DNA of 64,000 nucleotides from Ptiloglossa arizonensis (GCF_051014685.1 NW_027478417.1:1426001-1490000); one strand, 5' to 3'; shown: positions 25,481 to 39,958, counted from the first letter of the stretch. Notes: generated by a model not told the origin, from the sequence alone. Program-made: numbers and translations.

Positions 25481-27230
25481 TTGACGAACTCGAGAAATTC
25501 CTGTTGCATCTGAAAGTAGAAACTCGCCCGAATACAGCGGTAAATGTACTTTTCCCCTAGGCCATTCCAGTTATTGGTTTCGAGTATCAGACCAGCGAAA
25601 TTTTTGATGGTTTCTCAACCATTCCTTAACTTCAAACTCACATATCTCGCGAACGGATTGTCGAACTCGGGAAACTCCTGTTGCACCTGAAAGTAGAAAC
25701 ACGCCCGATTACAGTGGTGTGTGTACTTTTCCCCTAGGCCATTCCAGTTATTGGTTTCGAGTATCAGACCAGCGAAATTTTTGATGGTTTCTCAACCATT
25801 CCTTAACTTCAAACTCCCATATCTCGCGAACGGATTGACGAACTCGAGAAATTCCTGTTGCATCTGAAAGTAGAAGTTCGCCCGATTACAGCGGTATGTG
25901 TGTTTTAGCCCTAGGCCATAGTAGTTATTGGTTTCGAGTATCAGAGTTGCGAAAATTTTGATGGTTCCTCAACCATTCCTTAATTTCAAACTCCCATATC
26001 TCGCGAACGGATTGACGATCTCAAGAAATTCCTGTTGCATCTAAAATAGAAACACGCCCGATTACAGTGGCCTGTGTACTTTTCCCCTTGGCCATTACAG
26101 TTATTGGTTTCGAGTATCAGACCAGCGAAAATTTTGATGGTTTCTCAACCATTTCTTTATTTCAAACTCCCATATCTCGCGAACGGATTGACGAACTCGA
26201 GAAAATCTTGTTGCATCTGAAAGCAGAAGCTCGCCCGAATACAACGGTAAGTGTATTTTAGCCCTCGGCCATAGTAGTTATTTGTTTCGAGTATCAGAGT
26301 TGCGAAAATTTTGATGGTTTCTCGACCAGTCCTTAACATCAAATTCCCATATCCCGCGAACGGTTTGACGAACTCGAGAAATTCCTGTTGCATCTGAAAG
26401 TAGAAACACGCCCGATTACAGTGGTGTGTGTACTTTTCCCCTAGGCCATTCCAGTTATTGGTTTCGAGTATCAGACCAGCGAAATTTTTGATGGTTTCTC
26501 AACCATTCCTTAACTTCAAACTCCCATATCTCGCGAACGGATTCACGATCTCGAGAAATTCCTGTTGCATCTGAAAGTAGAAACTCGCACGATTACAACG
26601 GCATGGGTATTTTTCCTCTAGGTCTTTGTAGTTATTGATTTCGGGATTCAGACTTGCGAAAATTTTGATGGTTTCTCAACAATTCCTTAACTTCTAACTC
26701 CCATATATCGCGAACGGATTGACGAACTCGAGAAATTCATGTTGCATCTGAAAGTAGAAACTCGCCCGATTACAATGGTGTGTGTACTTTTCCCCTAGGC
26801 CATTCCAGTTATTGGTTTCGAGTACCAGACCTGCGAAATTTTTGATGGTTTCTCAACCATTCCTTAACTTCAAACTCCCATATCTCGCGAACGGATTGTC
26901 GAACTCGAGAAATTCCTGTTTCATCTGAAAGTAGAAACTCGCCCGATTACAATGGTATGTGTATTTTTCCCCTATGCCATTGTAGTTATTGGTTTCGAGT
27001 ATCAGACATGCGAATATTTTGATTGTTTTTCTCATCCATTCCTTAACTTCTAACTCCCATATCTCGCGAACGGATTGACGATCTCGAGAAATTCCTGTTG
27101 CATCTGAAAGTAGAAACACGCCCGATTACAGTGGTGTGTGTACTTTTCCCCTAGGCCATTCCAGTTATTGGTTTCGAGTATCAGACCAGCGAAAATTTTG
27201 ATGGTTTCTCAACCATTCCTTAACTTCAAA
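25480..27230 (+). repeat. Segment paired with 30.4-32.2 kb
   Basis: This block pairs with about 30437-32190. The offset is 4957 bp on the left (28 units plus 1), 4780 bp in the middle (27 units plus 1) and 4957 bp again on the right. Thus one monomer was lost and one gained in the later copy. Shared marks include TCTAAAATAGAAACACG, a one-base loss present at about 26041 and 30821, and CATGGGTATTTTTCCTCTAGG. A private +2 T-run expansion (GATTGTTTTTCTC) sits at about 27015 and is absent at 31972. Confidence 0.75.
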
Positions 27231-28080
27231 CTACCATATCTCGCGAACTGATTGACGAACTCGAGAAATTCCTGTTGCATCTGAAAGCAGAAACTCGCCC
27301 GATTACAGCGGTGTGTGTATTTTTGCCCTAGGCCATAGTAGTTACTGGTTTCGAGTATCAGACTTGCGAGAATTTTGATGATTTCTCAACCATTCCTTAA
27401 TTTCAAACTCCCATATCTCGCGAACGGATTGACGGAGTCGCGAAATTCCTGTTGCATCTGAAAGTAGAAACTCGCCCCATTACAATGGTGTGTGTACTTT
27501 TCCCCTAGGCCATTCCAGTTATTCGTTTCCAGTATCAGATATGCGAAATTCTTTATGGTTTCTCAACCATTCTTTAATTTCAAACTCCCATATCTCGCGA
27601 ACGGATAGACGAACTCGAGAAATTCCTGTTTCATCTGAAAGTAGAAATTCGCCCGATTACAACGGTATGCGTATTTTTGCCCTAGGCCATAGTAGTTATT
27701 GGTTTCGAGTATCAGACTTGCGAAAATTTTGATGGTTTCCCAACCGTTCCTTAACTTCAAACTCCCATATCTCGCGAACGGATTCACGATCTCGAGAAAT
27801 TCCTGTTGCATCTGAAAGTAGAAACTCGCACGATTACAACGGTATGTGTATTTTTGCCCTAGGCCATAGTAGTTATTGGTTTCGAGTATCAGACTTGCGA
27901 AAATTTTTATGGTTTCTCAACCATTCCTTAACTTCAAACTCCCATATCTCGCGAACGGATAGACGAACTCGAGAAATTCCTGTTTCATCTGAAAGTAGAA
28001 ACTCGCCCGATTACAATGGTGTGTGTACTTTTCCCCTAGGCCATTCCAGTTATTGGTTTCGAGTACCAGAACAGCGAAAT

Positions 28081-30120
28081 TTTTGATGGTTTCTCAACCA
28101 TTCCTTAACTTCAAACTCCCATATCTCGCGAACTGATTGACGAACTCGAGAAATTCTTGTTGCATCTGAAAGCAGAAACTCGCCCGATTACAGCGGTGTG
28201 TGTATTTTTGCCCTAGGCCATAGTAGTTATTGGTGTCGAGTATCAGACTTGCGAGAATTTTGATGGTTTCTCAACCATTCCTTAATTTCAAACTCCCATA
28301 TCTCCCGAACGAATTGACGAACTCGAGAAATTCCTGTTGCATCGGAAAGTGGAAACTCGCTCCATTACAATGGTATGTGTACTTTTCCCCTAGGCCATTC
28401 CAGTTATTGGTTTCGAGTATCAGACCAGCGAAAATTTTGATGGTTTCCCAACCGTTCCTTAACTTCAAACTCCCATATCTCGCGAACGGATTCACGATCT
28501 CGAGAAATTCCTGTTGCATCTGAAAGTAGAAACTCGCACGATTACAACGGCATGTGTAATTTTCCCCTAGGCCTTTGTAGTTATTGGTTTCGAGAATCAG
28601 ACTTGCGAAAATTTTGATGGTTTCTCAACCATTCCTTAACTTCTAACTCCCATATCTCGCGAACGGATTGACGATCTCGAGAAATTCCTGTTGCATCTGA
28701 AAGTAGAAACACTCCCGATTACAGTGGTGTGTGTACCTTTCCCCTAGGCCGCTCCAGTTATTGGTTTCGAGTATCAGACCAGCGATAATTTTGAAGGTTT
28801 CCCAACCGTTCCTTAACTTCAAACTCCAATATCTCGCGAACGAATTGACGAACTCGAGAAATTCCTGTTGCATCGGAAAGTGGAATCTCGCCCCATTACA
28901 ATGGTGTGTGTACTTTTCCCCTAGGCCATTCCAGTTATTGGTTTCGAGTATCAGACCAGCGAAAATTTTGATGGTTTCTCAACCATTCCTTAACTTCAAA
29001 CTCCCATATCTCGCGAACTGATTGACGAACTCGAGAAATTCCTGTTGCATCTGAAAGCAGAAACTCGCCCGATTACAGCGGTGTGTGTATTTTTGCCCTA
29101 GGCCATAGTAGTTATTGGTTTCGAGTATCAGACTTGCGAGAATTTTGATGGTTTCTCAACCATTCCTTAACTTCGAACTCCCATATCTCGCGAACGGATT
29201 CACGAACTCGAGAAATTCCTGTTGCATCTGAAAGTAGAAACTCGCACGATTACAACGGCATGTGTATTTTTCCCCTAGGCCTTTGTAGTTATTGGTTTCG
29301 GGAATCAGATTTGCGAAAATTTTGATGGTTTCTCAACCATTCCTTAAATTCTAACTCCCATATCTCGCGAACGGATTGACGATCTCGTGAAATTCCTGTT
29401 GCATCTGAAAGTAGAAACACGCCCGATTACAGTGGTGTGTGTACTTTTCCCCTAGGCCATTCCAGTTATTGGTTTCGAGTATCAGACCAGCGAAAATTTT
29501 GATTGTTTCTCAACCATTCCTTAACTTCAAACTCCCATATCTCGCGAACTGATTGACGAACTCGAGAAATTCTTGTTGCATCTGAAAGCAGAAACTCGCC
29601 CGATTACAGCGGTGTGTGTATTTTTGCCCTAGGCCATAGTAGTTATTGGTGTCGAGTATCAGACTTGCGAGAATTTTGATGGTTTCTCAACCATTCCTTA
29701 ATTTCAAACTCCCATATCTCCCGAACGAATTGACGAACTCGAGAAATTCCTGTTGCATCGGAAAGTGGAAACTCGCTCCATTACAATGGTATGTGTACTT
29801 TTCCCCTAGGCCATTCCAGTTATTGGTTTCGAGTATCAGACCAGCGAAAATTTTGATGGTTTCTCAACCATTCCTTAACTTCAAACTCCCATATCTCGCG
29901 AACGGATAGACGAACTCGAGAAATTCCTGTTTCATCTGTAAGTAGAAATTCGCCCGATTACAACGGTATGTGTATTTTTGCCCTAGGCCATAGTAGTTAT
30001 TGGTTTCGAGTATCAGACTTGCGAAAATTTTGATGGTTTCCCAACCGTTCCTTAACTTCAAACTCCCATATCTCGCGAAAGGATTCACGATCTCGAGAAA
30101 TTCCTGTTGCATCTGAAAGT
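28081..30120 (+). repeat. 8-unit repeat that becomes 9 units
   Basis: About 28081-28440 pairs with 29497-29856 at 1416 bp (8 units); the rare TGGTGTCGAG variant is at 28231 and 29647. Beyond 28440 the pairing continues at 1593 bp (9 units), so about 29857-30033 is an extra monomer in the second copy. Units with TTTCCCAACCG lose the common minus-strand TGA stop. Confidence 0.7.
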
Positions 30121-30436
30121 AGAAACTCGCACGATTACAACGGCATGTGTAATTTTCCCCTAGGCCTTTGTAGTTATTGGTTTCGGGAATCAGACTTGCG
30201 AAAATTTTGATGGTTTCTCAACCATTCCTTAACTTCTAACTCCCATATCTCGCGAACGGATTGACGATCTCGAGAAATTCCTGTTGCATCTGAAAGTAGA
30301 AACACTCCCGATTACAGTGGTGTGTGTACTTTTCCCCTAGGCCATTCCAGTTATTGGTTTCGAGAATCAGACCAGCGAAAATTTTGATGGTATCTCAACC
30401 ATTCCTTAACTTCAAACTTCCATATCTCGCGAACGG

Positions 30437-32190
30437 ATTGACGAACTCGAGAAATTCCTGTTGCATCTGAAAGTAGAAACTCGCCCGAATACAGAGGTAA
30501 GTGTACTTTTCCCCTAGGCCATTCCAGTTATTGGTTTCGAGTATCAGACCAGCGAAATTTTTGATGGTTTCTCAACCATTCCTTAACTTCAAACTCACAT
30601 ATCTCGCGAACGGATTGTCGAACTCGGGACTCTCCTGTTGCATCTGAAAGTAGAAGTTCGCCCGATTACAGCGGTATGTGTGTTTTAGCCCTCGGCCATA
30701 GTAGTTTTTGGTTTCGAGTATCAGAGTTGCGAAAATTTTGATGGTTCCTCAACCATTCCTTAGTTTCAAACTCCCATATCTCGCGAACGGATTGACGATC
30801 TCGAGAAATTCCTGTTGCATCTAAAATAGAAACACGCCCGATTACAGTGGTCTGTGTACTTTTCCCCTTGGCCATTACAGTTATTGGTTTCGAGTATCAG
30901 ACCAGCGAAAATTTTGATGGTTTCTCAACTATTCCTTTATTTCAAACTCCCATATCTCGCGAACGGATTGACGAACTCGAGAAAATCTTGTTGCATCTGA
31001 AAGCAGAAGCTCGCCCGATTACAACGGTATGTGTATTTTAGCCCTCGGCCATAGTAGTTATTGGTTTCGAGTATCAGAGTTGCGAAAATTTTGATGGTTT
31101 CTCGACCAGTCCTTAACATCAAATTCCCATATCCCGCGAACGGATTGACGATCTCGAGAAATTCCTGTTGCATCTGAAAGTAGAAACACGCCCGATTACA
31201 GTGGTGTGTGTACTTTTCCCCTAGGCCATTCCAGTTATTGGTTTCGAGTATCAGACCAGCGAAATTTTTGATGGTTTCTCAACCATTCCTTAACTTCAAA
31301 CTCACATATCTCGCGAACGGATTGTCGAACTCGGGAAACTCCTGTTGCATCTGAAAGTAGAAACACGCCCGATTACAGTGGTGTGTGTACTTTTCCCCTA
31401 GGCCATTCCAGTTATTGGTTTCGAGTATCAGACCAGCGAAATTTTTGATGGTTTCTCAACCATTCCTTAACTTCAAACTCCCGTATCTCGCGAACGGATT
31501 CACGATCTCGAGAAATTCCTGTTGCATCTGAAAGTAGAAACTCGCAAGATTACAACGGCATGGGTATTTTTCCTCTAGGTCTTTGTAGTTATTGATTTCG
31601 GGAATCAGACTTGCGAAAATTTTGATGGTTTCTCAACAATTCCTTAACTTCTAACTCCCATATATCGCGAACGGATTGACGAACTCGAGAAATTCATGTT
31701 GCATCTGAAAGTAGAAACTCGCCCGATTACAATGGTGTGTGTACTTTTCCCCTAGGCCATTCCAGTTATTGGTTTCGAGTACCAGACCAGCGAAATTTTT
31801 GATGGTTTCTCAACCATTCCTTAACTTCAAACTCCCATATCTCGCGAACGGATTGTCGAACTCGAGAAATTCCTGTTTCATCTGAAAGTAGAAACTCGCC
31901 CGATTACAATGGTATGTGTATTTTTCCCCTATGCCATTGTAGTTATTGGTTTCGAGTATCAGACATGCGAATATTTTGATGGTTTCTCATCCATTCCTTA
32001 ACTTCTAACTCCCATATCTCGCGAACGGATTGACGATCTCGAGAAATTCCTGTTGCATCTGAAAGTAGAAACACGCCCGATTACAGTGGTGTGTGTACTT
32101 TTCCCCTAGGCCATTCCAGTTATTGGTTTCGAGTATCAGACCAGCGAAAATTTTGATGGTTTCTCAACCATTCCTTAACTTCAAACTCCC
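30437..32190 (+). repeat. Later copy of the 25.5-27.2 kb segment
   Basis: Counterpart of 25480-27230. Near 30628 GGGACTCTCC replaces GGGAAACTCC, at the point where one monomer present in the other copy (about 25685-25861) is missing. This is a candidate deletion junction. An extra CACATATC/GGATTGTCG monomer is present at about 31270-31450. One unit here has a complete CENP-B core match (31479-31495). Confidence 0.75.
31479..31495 (-). other. Complete CENP-B box core match
   Basis: TCCCGTATCTCGCGAAC on the plus strand restores the G, giving 9 of 9 core bases. It is one substitution away from the array consensus. Confidence 0.45.
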
Positions 32191-32524
32191 ATATCTCGCG
32201 AACGGATTGACGAACTGGAGAAATTCCTGTTGCATCTGAAAGTAGAAACTCGCCCGATTACAGCGGTGTGATTATATTTGCCCTAGGCCATAGTAGTTAT
32301 TGGTTTCGAGTATCAGGGTTGCGAAAATTTTGATGGTTTCTCAACCATTCCATAACTTCGAACTCCTATATCTCGCGAACGGATTCACGAACTCGAGAAA
32401 TTCCTGTTGCATCTGAAAGTAGAAACTCGCACGATTACAACGGCATGTGTATTTTTCCCCTAGGCCTTTGTAGTTATTGGTTTCGGGAATCAGACTTGCG
32501 AAAATTTTGATGGTTTCTCAACCA

Positions 32525-35500
32525 TTCCTTAAATTCTAACTCCAATATCTCGCGAACGAATTGACGAACTCGAGAAATTCCTGTTGCATCGGAAAGTGGA
32601 ATCTCGCCCCATTACAATGGTGTGTGTACTTTTCCCCTAGGCCATTCCAGTTATTGGTTTCGAGTATCAGACCAGCGAAAATTTTGATGGTTTCTCAACC
32701 ATTCCTTAACTTCAAACTCCCATATCTCGCGAACTGATTGACGAACTCGAGAAATTCCTGTTGCATCTGAAAGCAGAAACTCGCCCGATTACAGCGGTGT
32801 GTGTATTTTTGCCCTAGGCCATAGTAGTTATTGGTTTCGAGTATCAGACTTGCGAGAATTTTGATGGTTTCTCAACCATTCCTTAATTTCAAACTCCCAT
32901 ATCTCGCGAACGGATTGACGAAGTCGCGAAATTCCTGTTGCATCTGAAAGTAGAAACTCGCCCCATTACAATGGTGTGTGTACTTTTCCCCTAGGCCATT
33001 CCAGTTATTCGTTTCCAGTATCAGATATGCGAAATTTTTTATGGTTTCTCAACCATTCCTTAACTTCAAACTCCCATATCTCGCGAACGGATAGACGAAC
33101 TCGAGAAATTCCTGTTTCATCTGAAAGTAGAAATTCGCCCGATTACAACGGTATGTGTATTCTTCCCCTAGGCCATTGTAGTTATTGGTTTCGAGTATCA
33201 GACATGCGAAAATTTTGATGGTTTCTCAACCATTCCTTAATTTCAAACTCCCATATCTCGCGAACGAATTGACGAACTCGAGAAATTCCTGTTGCATCGG
33301 AAAGTGGAATCTCGCCCCATTACAATGGTGTGTGTACTTTTCCCCTAGGCCATTCCAATTATTGGTTTCGAGTATCAGACCAGCGAAAATTTTGATGGTT
33401 TCTCAACCATTCCTTAACTTCAAACTCCCATATCTCGCGAACGGATAGACGAATTCGAGAAATTCCTGTTTCATCTGAAAGTAGAAATTCGCCCGATTAC
33501 AACGGTATGTGTATTTTTGCCCTAGGCCATAGTAGTTATTGGTTTCGAGTATCAGACTTGCGAAAATTTTTATGGTTTCTCAACCATTCCTTAACTTCAA
33601 ACTCCCATATCTCGGGAACGGATAGACGAACTCGAGAAATTCCTGTTTCATCTGAAAGTAGAAATTCGCCCGATTACAACGGTATGTGTATTTTTGCCCT
33701 AGGCCATAGTAGTTATTGGTTTCGAGTATCAGACTTGCGAAAATTTTGATGGTTTCCCAACCGTTCCTTAACTTCAAACTCCCATATCTCGCGAACGGAT
33801 TCACGATCTCGAGAAATTCCTGTTGCATCTGAAAGTAGAAACTCGCACGATTACAACGGCATGTGTAATTTTCCCCTAGGCCTTTGTAGTTATTGGTTTC
33901 GAGTATCAGACTTGCGAAAATTTTTATGGTTTCTCAACCATTCCTTAACTTCAAACTCCCATATCTCGCGAACGGATAGACGAACTCGAGAAATTCCTGT
34001 TTCATCTGAAAGTAGAAATTCGCCCGATTACAACGGTATGTGTATTTTTGCCCTAGGCCACAGTAGTTATTGGTTTCGAGTATCAGACATGCGAAAATTT
34101 TGATGGTTTCTCAACCATTCCTTAATTTCAAACTCCCATATCTCGCGAACGAATTGACGAACTCGAGAAATTCCTGTTGCATCGGAAAGTGGAATCTCGC
34201 CCCATTACAATGGTGTGTGTACTTTTCCCCTAGGCCATTCCAGTTATTGGTTTCGAGTATCAGACCAGCGAAAATTTTGATGGTTTCTCAACCATTCCTT
34301 AACTTCAAACTCCCATATCTCGCGAACGGATAGACGAACTCGAGAAATTCCTGTTTCATCTGAAAGTAGAAATTCGCCCGATTACAACGGTATGTGTATT
34401 TTTGCCCTAGGCCATAGTAGTTATTGGTTTCGAGTATCAGACTTGCGAAAATTTTGATGGTTTCCCAACCGTTCCTTAACTTCAAACTCCCATATCTCGC
34501 GAACGGATTCACGATCTCGAGAAATTCCTGTTGCATCTGAAAGTAGAAACTCGCACGATTACAACGGCATGTGTAATTTTCCCCTAGGCCTTTGTAGTTA
34601 TTGGTTTCGGGAATCAGACTTGCGAAAATTTTGATGGTTTCTCAACCGTTCCTTAACATCAAACTCCCATGTCTCGCGAACGGATTCACGATCTCGAGAA
34701 ATTCCTGTTTCATCTGAAAGTAGAAATTCGCCCGATTACAACGGTATGTGTATTTTTGCCCTAGGCCATAGTAGTTATTGGTTTCGAGTATCAGACTTGC
34801 GAAAATTTTGATGGTTTCCCAACCGTTCCTTAACTTCTAACTCCCATATCTCGCGAACGGATTGACGATCTCGAGAAATTCCTGTTGCATCTGAAAGTAG
34901 AAACACTCCCGATTACAGTGGTGTGTGTACTTTTCCCCTAGGCCACTCCAGTTATTGGTTTCGAGTATCAGACCAGCGATAATTTTGAAGGTTTCCCAAC
35001 CGTTCCTTAACTACAAACTCCCATGTCTCGCGAACGGATTCACGATCTCGAGAAATTCCTGTTGCATCTGAAAGTAGAAACTCGCACGATTACAACGGCA
35101 TGTGTATTTTTCCCCTAGGCCTTTGTAGTTATTGGTTTCGGGAACCAGACTTGCGAAAATTTTGATGGTTCCTCAAACATTCCTTAACTTCAAACTCCCA
35201 TATCTCGCGAATGGATTGACGAACTCGAGAAATTCCTGTTGCATCTGAAAGTAGAAACTCGCCCGATTACAATGGTGTGTGTACTTTTCCCCTAGGCCAT
35301 AGTAGTTATTGGTTTCGAGTATCAGACCAGCGAAATTTTTGATGGTTTCTCAACCATTCCTTAACTTCAAACTCACATATCTCGCGAACGGATTGTCGAA
35401 CTCGGGAAACTCCTGTTGCATCTGAAAGTAGAAACACGCCCGATTACAGTGGTGTGTGTACTTTTCCCCTAGGCCATTCCAGTTATTGGTTTCGAGTATC

Positions 35501-36241
35501 AGACCAGCGAAATTTTTGATGGTTTCTCAACCATTCCTTAACTTCTAACTCCCATATCTCGCGAACGAATTGACGAACTCGAGAAATTCCTGTTGCATCT
35601 GAAAGTAGAAACTCGCCCCATTACAATGGTATGTGTATTTTTCCCCTAGGCCTTTGTAGTTATTGGTTTCGGGAATCAGACTTGCGAAAATTTTGATGGT
35701 TCCTCAAACATTCCTTAACTTCAAACTCCCATATCTCGCGAATGGATTGACGAACTCGAGAAATTCCTGTTGCATCTGAAAGTAGAAACTCGCCCGATTA
35801 CAATGGTGTGTGTACTTTTCCCCTAAGCCATAGTAGTTATTGGTTTCGAGTATCAGACCAGCGAAATTTTTGATGGTTTCTCAACCATTCCTTAACTTCA
35901 AACTCACATATCTCGCGAACGGATTGTCGAACTCGGGAAACTCCTGTTGCATCTGAAAGTAGAAACACGCCCGATTACAGTGGTGTGTGTACTTTTCCCC
36001 TAGGCCATTCCAGTTATTGGTTTCGAGTATCAGACCAGCGAAATTTTTGATGGTTTCTCAACCATTCCTTAACTTCTAACTCCCATATCTCGCGAACGAA
36101 TTGACGAACTCGAGAAATTCCTGTTGCATCTGAAAGTAGAAACTCGCACGATTACAACGGCATGTGTATTTTTCCCCTAGGCCTTTGTAGTTATTGGTTT
36201 CGGGAATCAGACTTGCGAAAATTTTGATGGTTCCTCAAACA
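32525..36241 (+). repeat. 21-unit tandem duplication, copy 1 (3,717 bp)
   Basis: Copy 1 of a block repeated immediately downstream at exactly 3717 bp (21 x 177). Seven separate landmarks at about 32976, 33185, 33507, 33580, 33861, 34070 and 34288 recur 3717 bp later without change. Private oddities such as GTGTATTCTTCCCC (near 33157) and CCAATTATTGG (near 33355) are in both. The left boundary lies between about 32400 and 32525. No internal indel was found. Confidence 0.93.
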
Positions 36242-39200
36242 TTCCTTAAATTCTAACTCCAATATCTCGCGAACGAATTGACGAACTCGAGAAATTCCTG
36301 TTGCATCGGAAAGTGGAATCTCGCCCCATTACAATGGTGTGTGTACTTTTCCCCTAGGCCATTCCAGTTATTGGTTTCGAGTATCAGACCAGCGAAAATT
36401 TTGATGGTTTCTCAACCATTCCTTAACTTCAAACTCCCATATCTCGCGAACTGATTGACGAACTCGAGAAATTCCTGTTGCATCTGAAAGCAGAAACTCG
36501 CCCGATTACAGCGGTGTGTGTATTTTTGCCCTAGGCCATAGTAGTTATTGGTTTCGAGTATCAGACTTGCGAGAATTTTGATGGTTTCTCAACCATTCCT
36601 TAATTTCAAACTCCCATATCTCGCGAACGGATTGACGAAGTCGCGAAATTCCTGTTGCATCTGAAAGTAGAAACTCGCCCCATTACAATGGTGTGTGTAC
36701 TTTTCCCCTAGGCCATTCCAGTTATTCGTTTCCAGTATCAGATATGCGAAATTTTTTATGGTTTCTCAACCATTCCTTAACTTCAAACTCCCATATCTCG
36801 CGAACGGATAGACGAACTCGAGAAATTCCTGTTTCATCTGAAAGTAGAAATTCGCCCGATTACAACGGTATGTGTATTCTTCCCCTAGGCCATTGTAGTT
36901 ATTGGTTTCGAGTATCAGACATGCGAAAATTTTGATGGTTTCTCAACCATTCCTTAATTTCAAACTCCCATATCTCGCGAACGAATTGACGAACTCGAGA
37001 AATTCCTGTTGCATCGGAAAGTGGAATCTCGCCCCATTACAATGGTGTGTGTACTTTTCCCCTAGGCCATTCCAATTATTGGTTTCGAGTATCAGACCAG
37101 CGAAAATTTTGATGGTTTCTCAACCATTCCTTAACTTCAAACTCCCATATCTCGCGAACGGATAGACGAATTCGAGAAATTCCTGTTTCATCTGAAAGTA
37201 GAAATTCGCCCGATTACAACGGTATGTGTATTTTTGCCCTAGGCCATAGTAGTTATTGGTTTCGAGTATCAGACTTGCGAAAATTTTTATGGTTTCTCAA
37301 CCATTCCTTAACTTCAAACTCCCATATCTCGGGAACGGATAGACGAACTCGAGAAATTCCTGTTTCATCTGAAAGTAGAAATTCGCCCGATTACAACGGT
37401 ATGTGTATTTTTGCCCTAGGCCATAGTAGTTATTGGTTTCGAGTATCAGACTTGCGAAAATTTTGATGGTTTCCCAACCGTTCCTTAACTTCAAACTCCC
37501 ATATCTCGCGAACGGATTCACGATCTCGAGAAATTCCTGTTGCATCTGAAAGTAGAAACTCGCACGATTACAACGGCATGTGTAATTTTCCCCTAGGCCT
37601 TTGTAGTTATTGGTTTCGAGTATCAGACTTGCGAAAATTTTTATGGTTTCTCAACCATTCCTTAACTTCAAACTCCCATATCTCGCGAACGGATAGACGA
37701 ACTCGAGAAATTCCTGTTTCATCTGAAAGTAGAAATTCGCCCGATTACAACGGTATGTGTATTTTTGCCCTAGGCCACAGTAGTTATTGGTTTCGAGTAT
37801 CAGACATGCGAAAATTTTGATGGTTTCTCAACCATTCCTTAATTTCAAACTCCCATATCTCGCGAACGAATTGACGAACTCGAGAAATTCCTGTTGCATC
37901 GGAAAGTGGAATCTCGCCCCATTACAATGGTGTGTGTACTTTTCCCCTAGGCCATTCCAGTTATTGGTTTCGAGTATCAGACCAGCGAAAATTTTGATGG
38001 TTTCTCAACCATTCCTTAACTTCAAACTCCCATATCTCGCGAACGGATAGACGAACTCGAGAAATTCCTGTTTCATCTGAAAGTAGAAATTCGCCCGATT
38101 ACAACGGTATGTGTATTTTTGCCCTAGGCCATAGTAGTTATTGGTTTCGAGTATCAGACTTGCGAAAATTTTGATGGTTTCCCAACCGTTCCTTAACTTC
38201 AAACTCCCATATCTCGCGAACGGATTCACGATCTCGAGAAATTCCTGTTGCATCTGAAAGTAGAAACTCGCACGATTACAACGGCATGTGTAATTTTCCC
38301 CTAGGCCTTTGTAGTTATTGGTTTCGGGAATCAGACTTGCGAAAATTTTGATGGTTTCTCAACCGTTCCTTAACATCAAACTCCCATGTCTCGCGAACGG
38401 ATTCACGATCTCGAGAAATTCCTGTTTCATCTGAAAGTAGAAATTCGCCCGATTACAACGGTATGTGTATTTTTGCCCTAGGCCATAGTAGTTATTGGTT
38501 TCGAGTATCAGACTTGCGAAAATTTTGATGGTTTCCCAACCGTTCCTTAACTTCTAACTCCCATATCTCGCGAACGGATTGACGATCTCGAGAAATTCCT
38601 GTTGCATCTGAAAGTAGAAACACTCCCGATTACAGTGGTGTGTGTACTTTTCCCCTAGGCCACTCCAGTTATTGGTTTCGAGTATCAGACCAGCGATAAT
38701 TTTGAAGGTTTCCCAACCGTTCCTTAACTACAAACTCCCATGTCTCGCGAACGGATTCACGATCTCGAGAAATTCCTGTTGCATCTGAAAGTAGAAACTC
38801 GCACGATTACAACGGCATGTGTATTTTTCCCCTAGGCCTTTGTAGTTATTGGTTTCGGGAACCAGACTTGCGAAAATTTTGATGGTTCCTCAAACATTCC
38901 TTAACTTCAAACTCCCATATCTCGCGAATGGATTGACGAACTCGAGAAATTCCTGTTGCATCTGAAAGTAGAAACTCGCCCGATTACAATGGTGTGTGTA
39001 CTTTTCCCCTAGGCCATAGTAGTTATTGGTTTCGAGTATCAGACCAGCGAAATTTTTGATGGTTTCTCAACCATTCCTTAACTTCAAACTCACATATCTC
39101 GCGAACGGATTGTCGAACTCGGGAAACTCCTGTTGCATCTGAAAGTAGAAACACGCCCGATTACAGTGGTGTGTGTACTTTTCCCCTAGGCCATTCCAGT

Positions 39201-39958
39201 TATTGGTTTCGAGTATCAGACCAGCGAAATTTTTGATGGTTTCTCAACCATTCCTTAACTTCTAACTCCCATATCTCGCGAACGAATTGACGAACTCGAG
39301 AAATTCCTGTTGCATCTGAAAGTAGAAACTCGCCCCATTACAATGGTATGTGTATTTTTCCCCTAGGCCTTTGTAGTTATTGGTTTCGGGAATCAGACTT
39401 GCGAAAATTTTGATGGTTCCTCAAACATTCCTTAACTTCAAACTCCCATATCTCGCGAATGGATTGACGAACTCGAGAAATTCCTGTTGCATCTGAAAGT
39501 AGAAACTCGCCCGATTACAATGGTGTGTGTACTTTTCCCCTAAGCCATAGTAGTTATTGGTTTCGAGTATCAGACCAGCGAAATTTTTGATGGTTTCTCA
39601 ACCATTCCTTAACTTCAAACTCACATATCTCGCGAACGGATTGTCGAACTCGGGAAACTCCTGTTGCATCTGAAAGTAGAAACACGCCCGATTACAGTGG
39701 TGTGTGTACTTTTCCCCTAGGCCATTCCAGTTATTGGTTTCGAGTATCAGACCAGCGAAATTTTTGATGGTTTCTCAACCATTCCTTAACTTCTAACTCC
39801 CATATCTCGCGAACGAATTGACGAACTCGAGAAATTCCTGTTGCATCTGAAAGTAGAAACTCGCCCCATTACAATGGTATGTGTATTTTTCCCCTAGGCC
39901 TTTGTAGTTATTGGTTTCGGGAATCAGACTTGCGAAAATTTTGATGGTTCCTCAAACA
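36242..39958 (+). repeat. 21-unit tandem duplication, copy 2 (3,717 bp)
   Basis: Immediate copy of 32525-36241 and the longest clean tandem duplication in the window. By eye I found no clear substitution inside it. The copy junction lies within about 36140-36250: the monomer there has a CGCACGATTACAACGGCATG left part joined to a GGTTCCTCAAACATT right part, a mix not seen at the equivalent position at the end of copy 2. Confidence 0.92.

Noticed and set aside
28230..28523. Open reading frame of 97 codons, plus strand, and the many similar frames of 61-98 codons on both strands
   Set aside because: They are the satellite itself read in phase, recur wherever the same monomer class recurs, begin and end at variant stops, and resemble no protein family I know. 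Overlapping frames are open on both strands at the same places.
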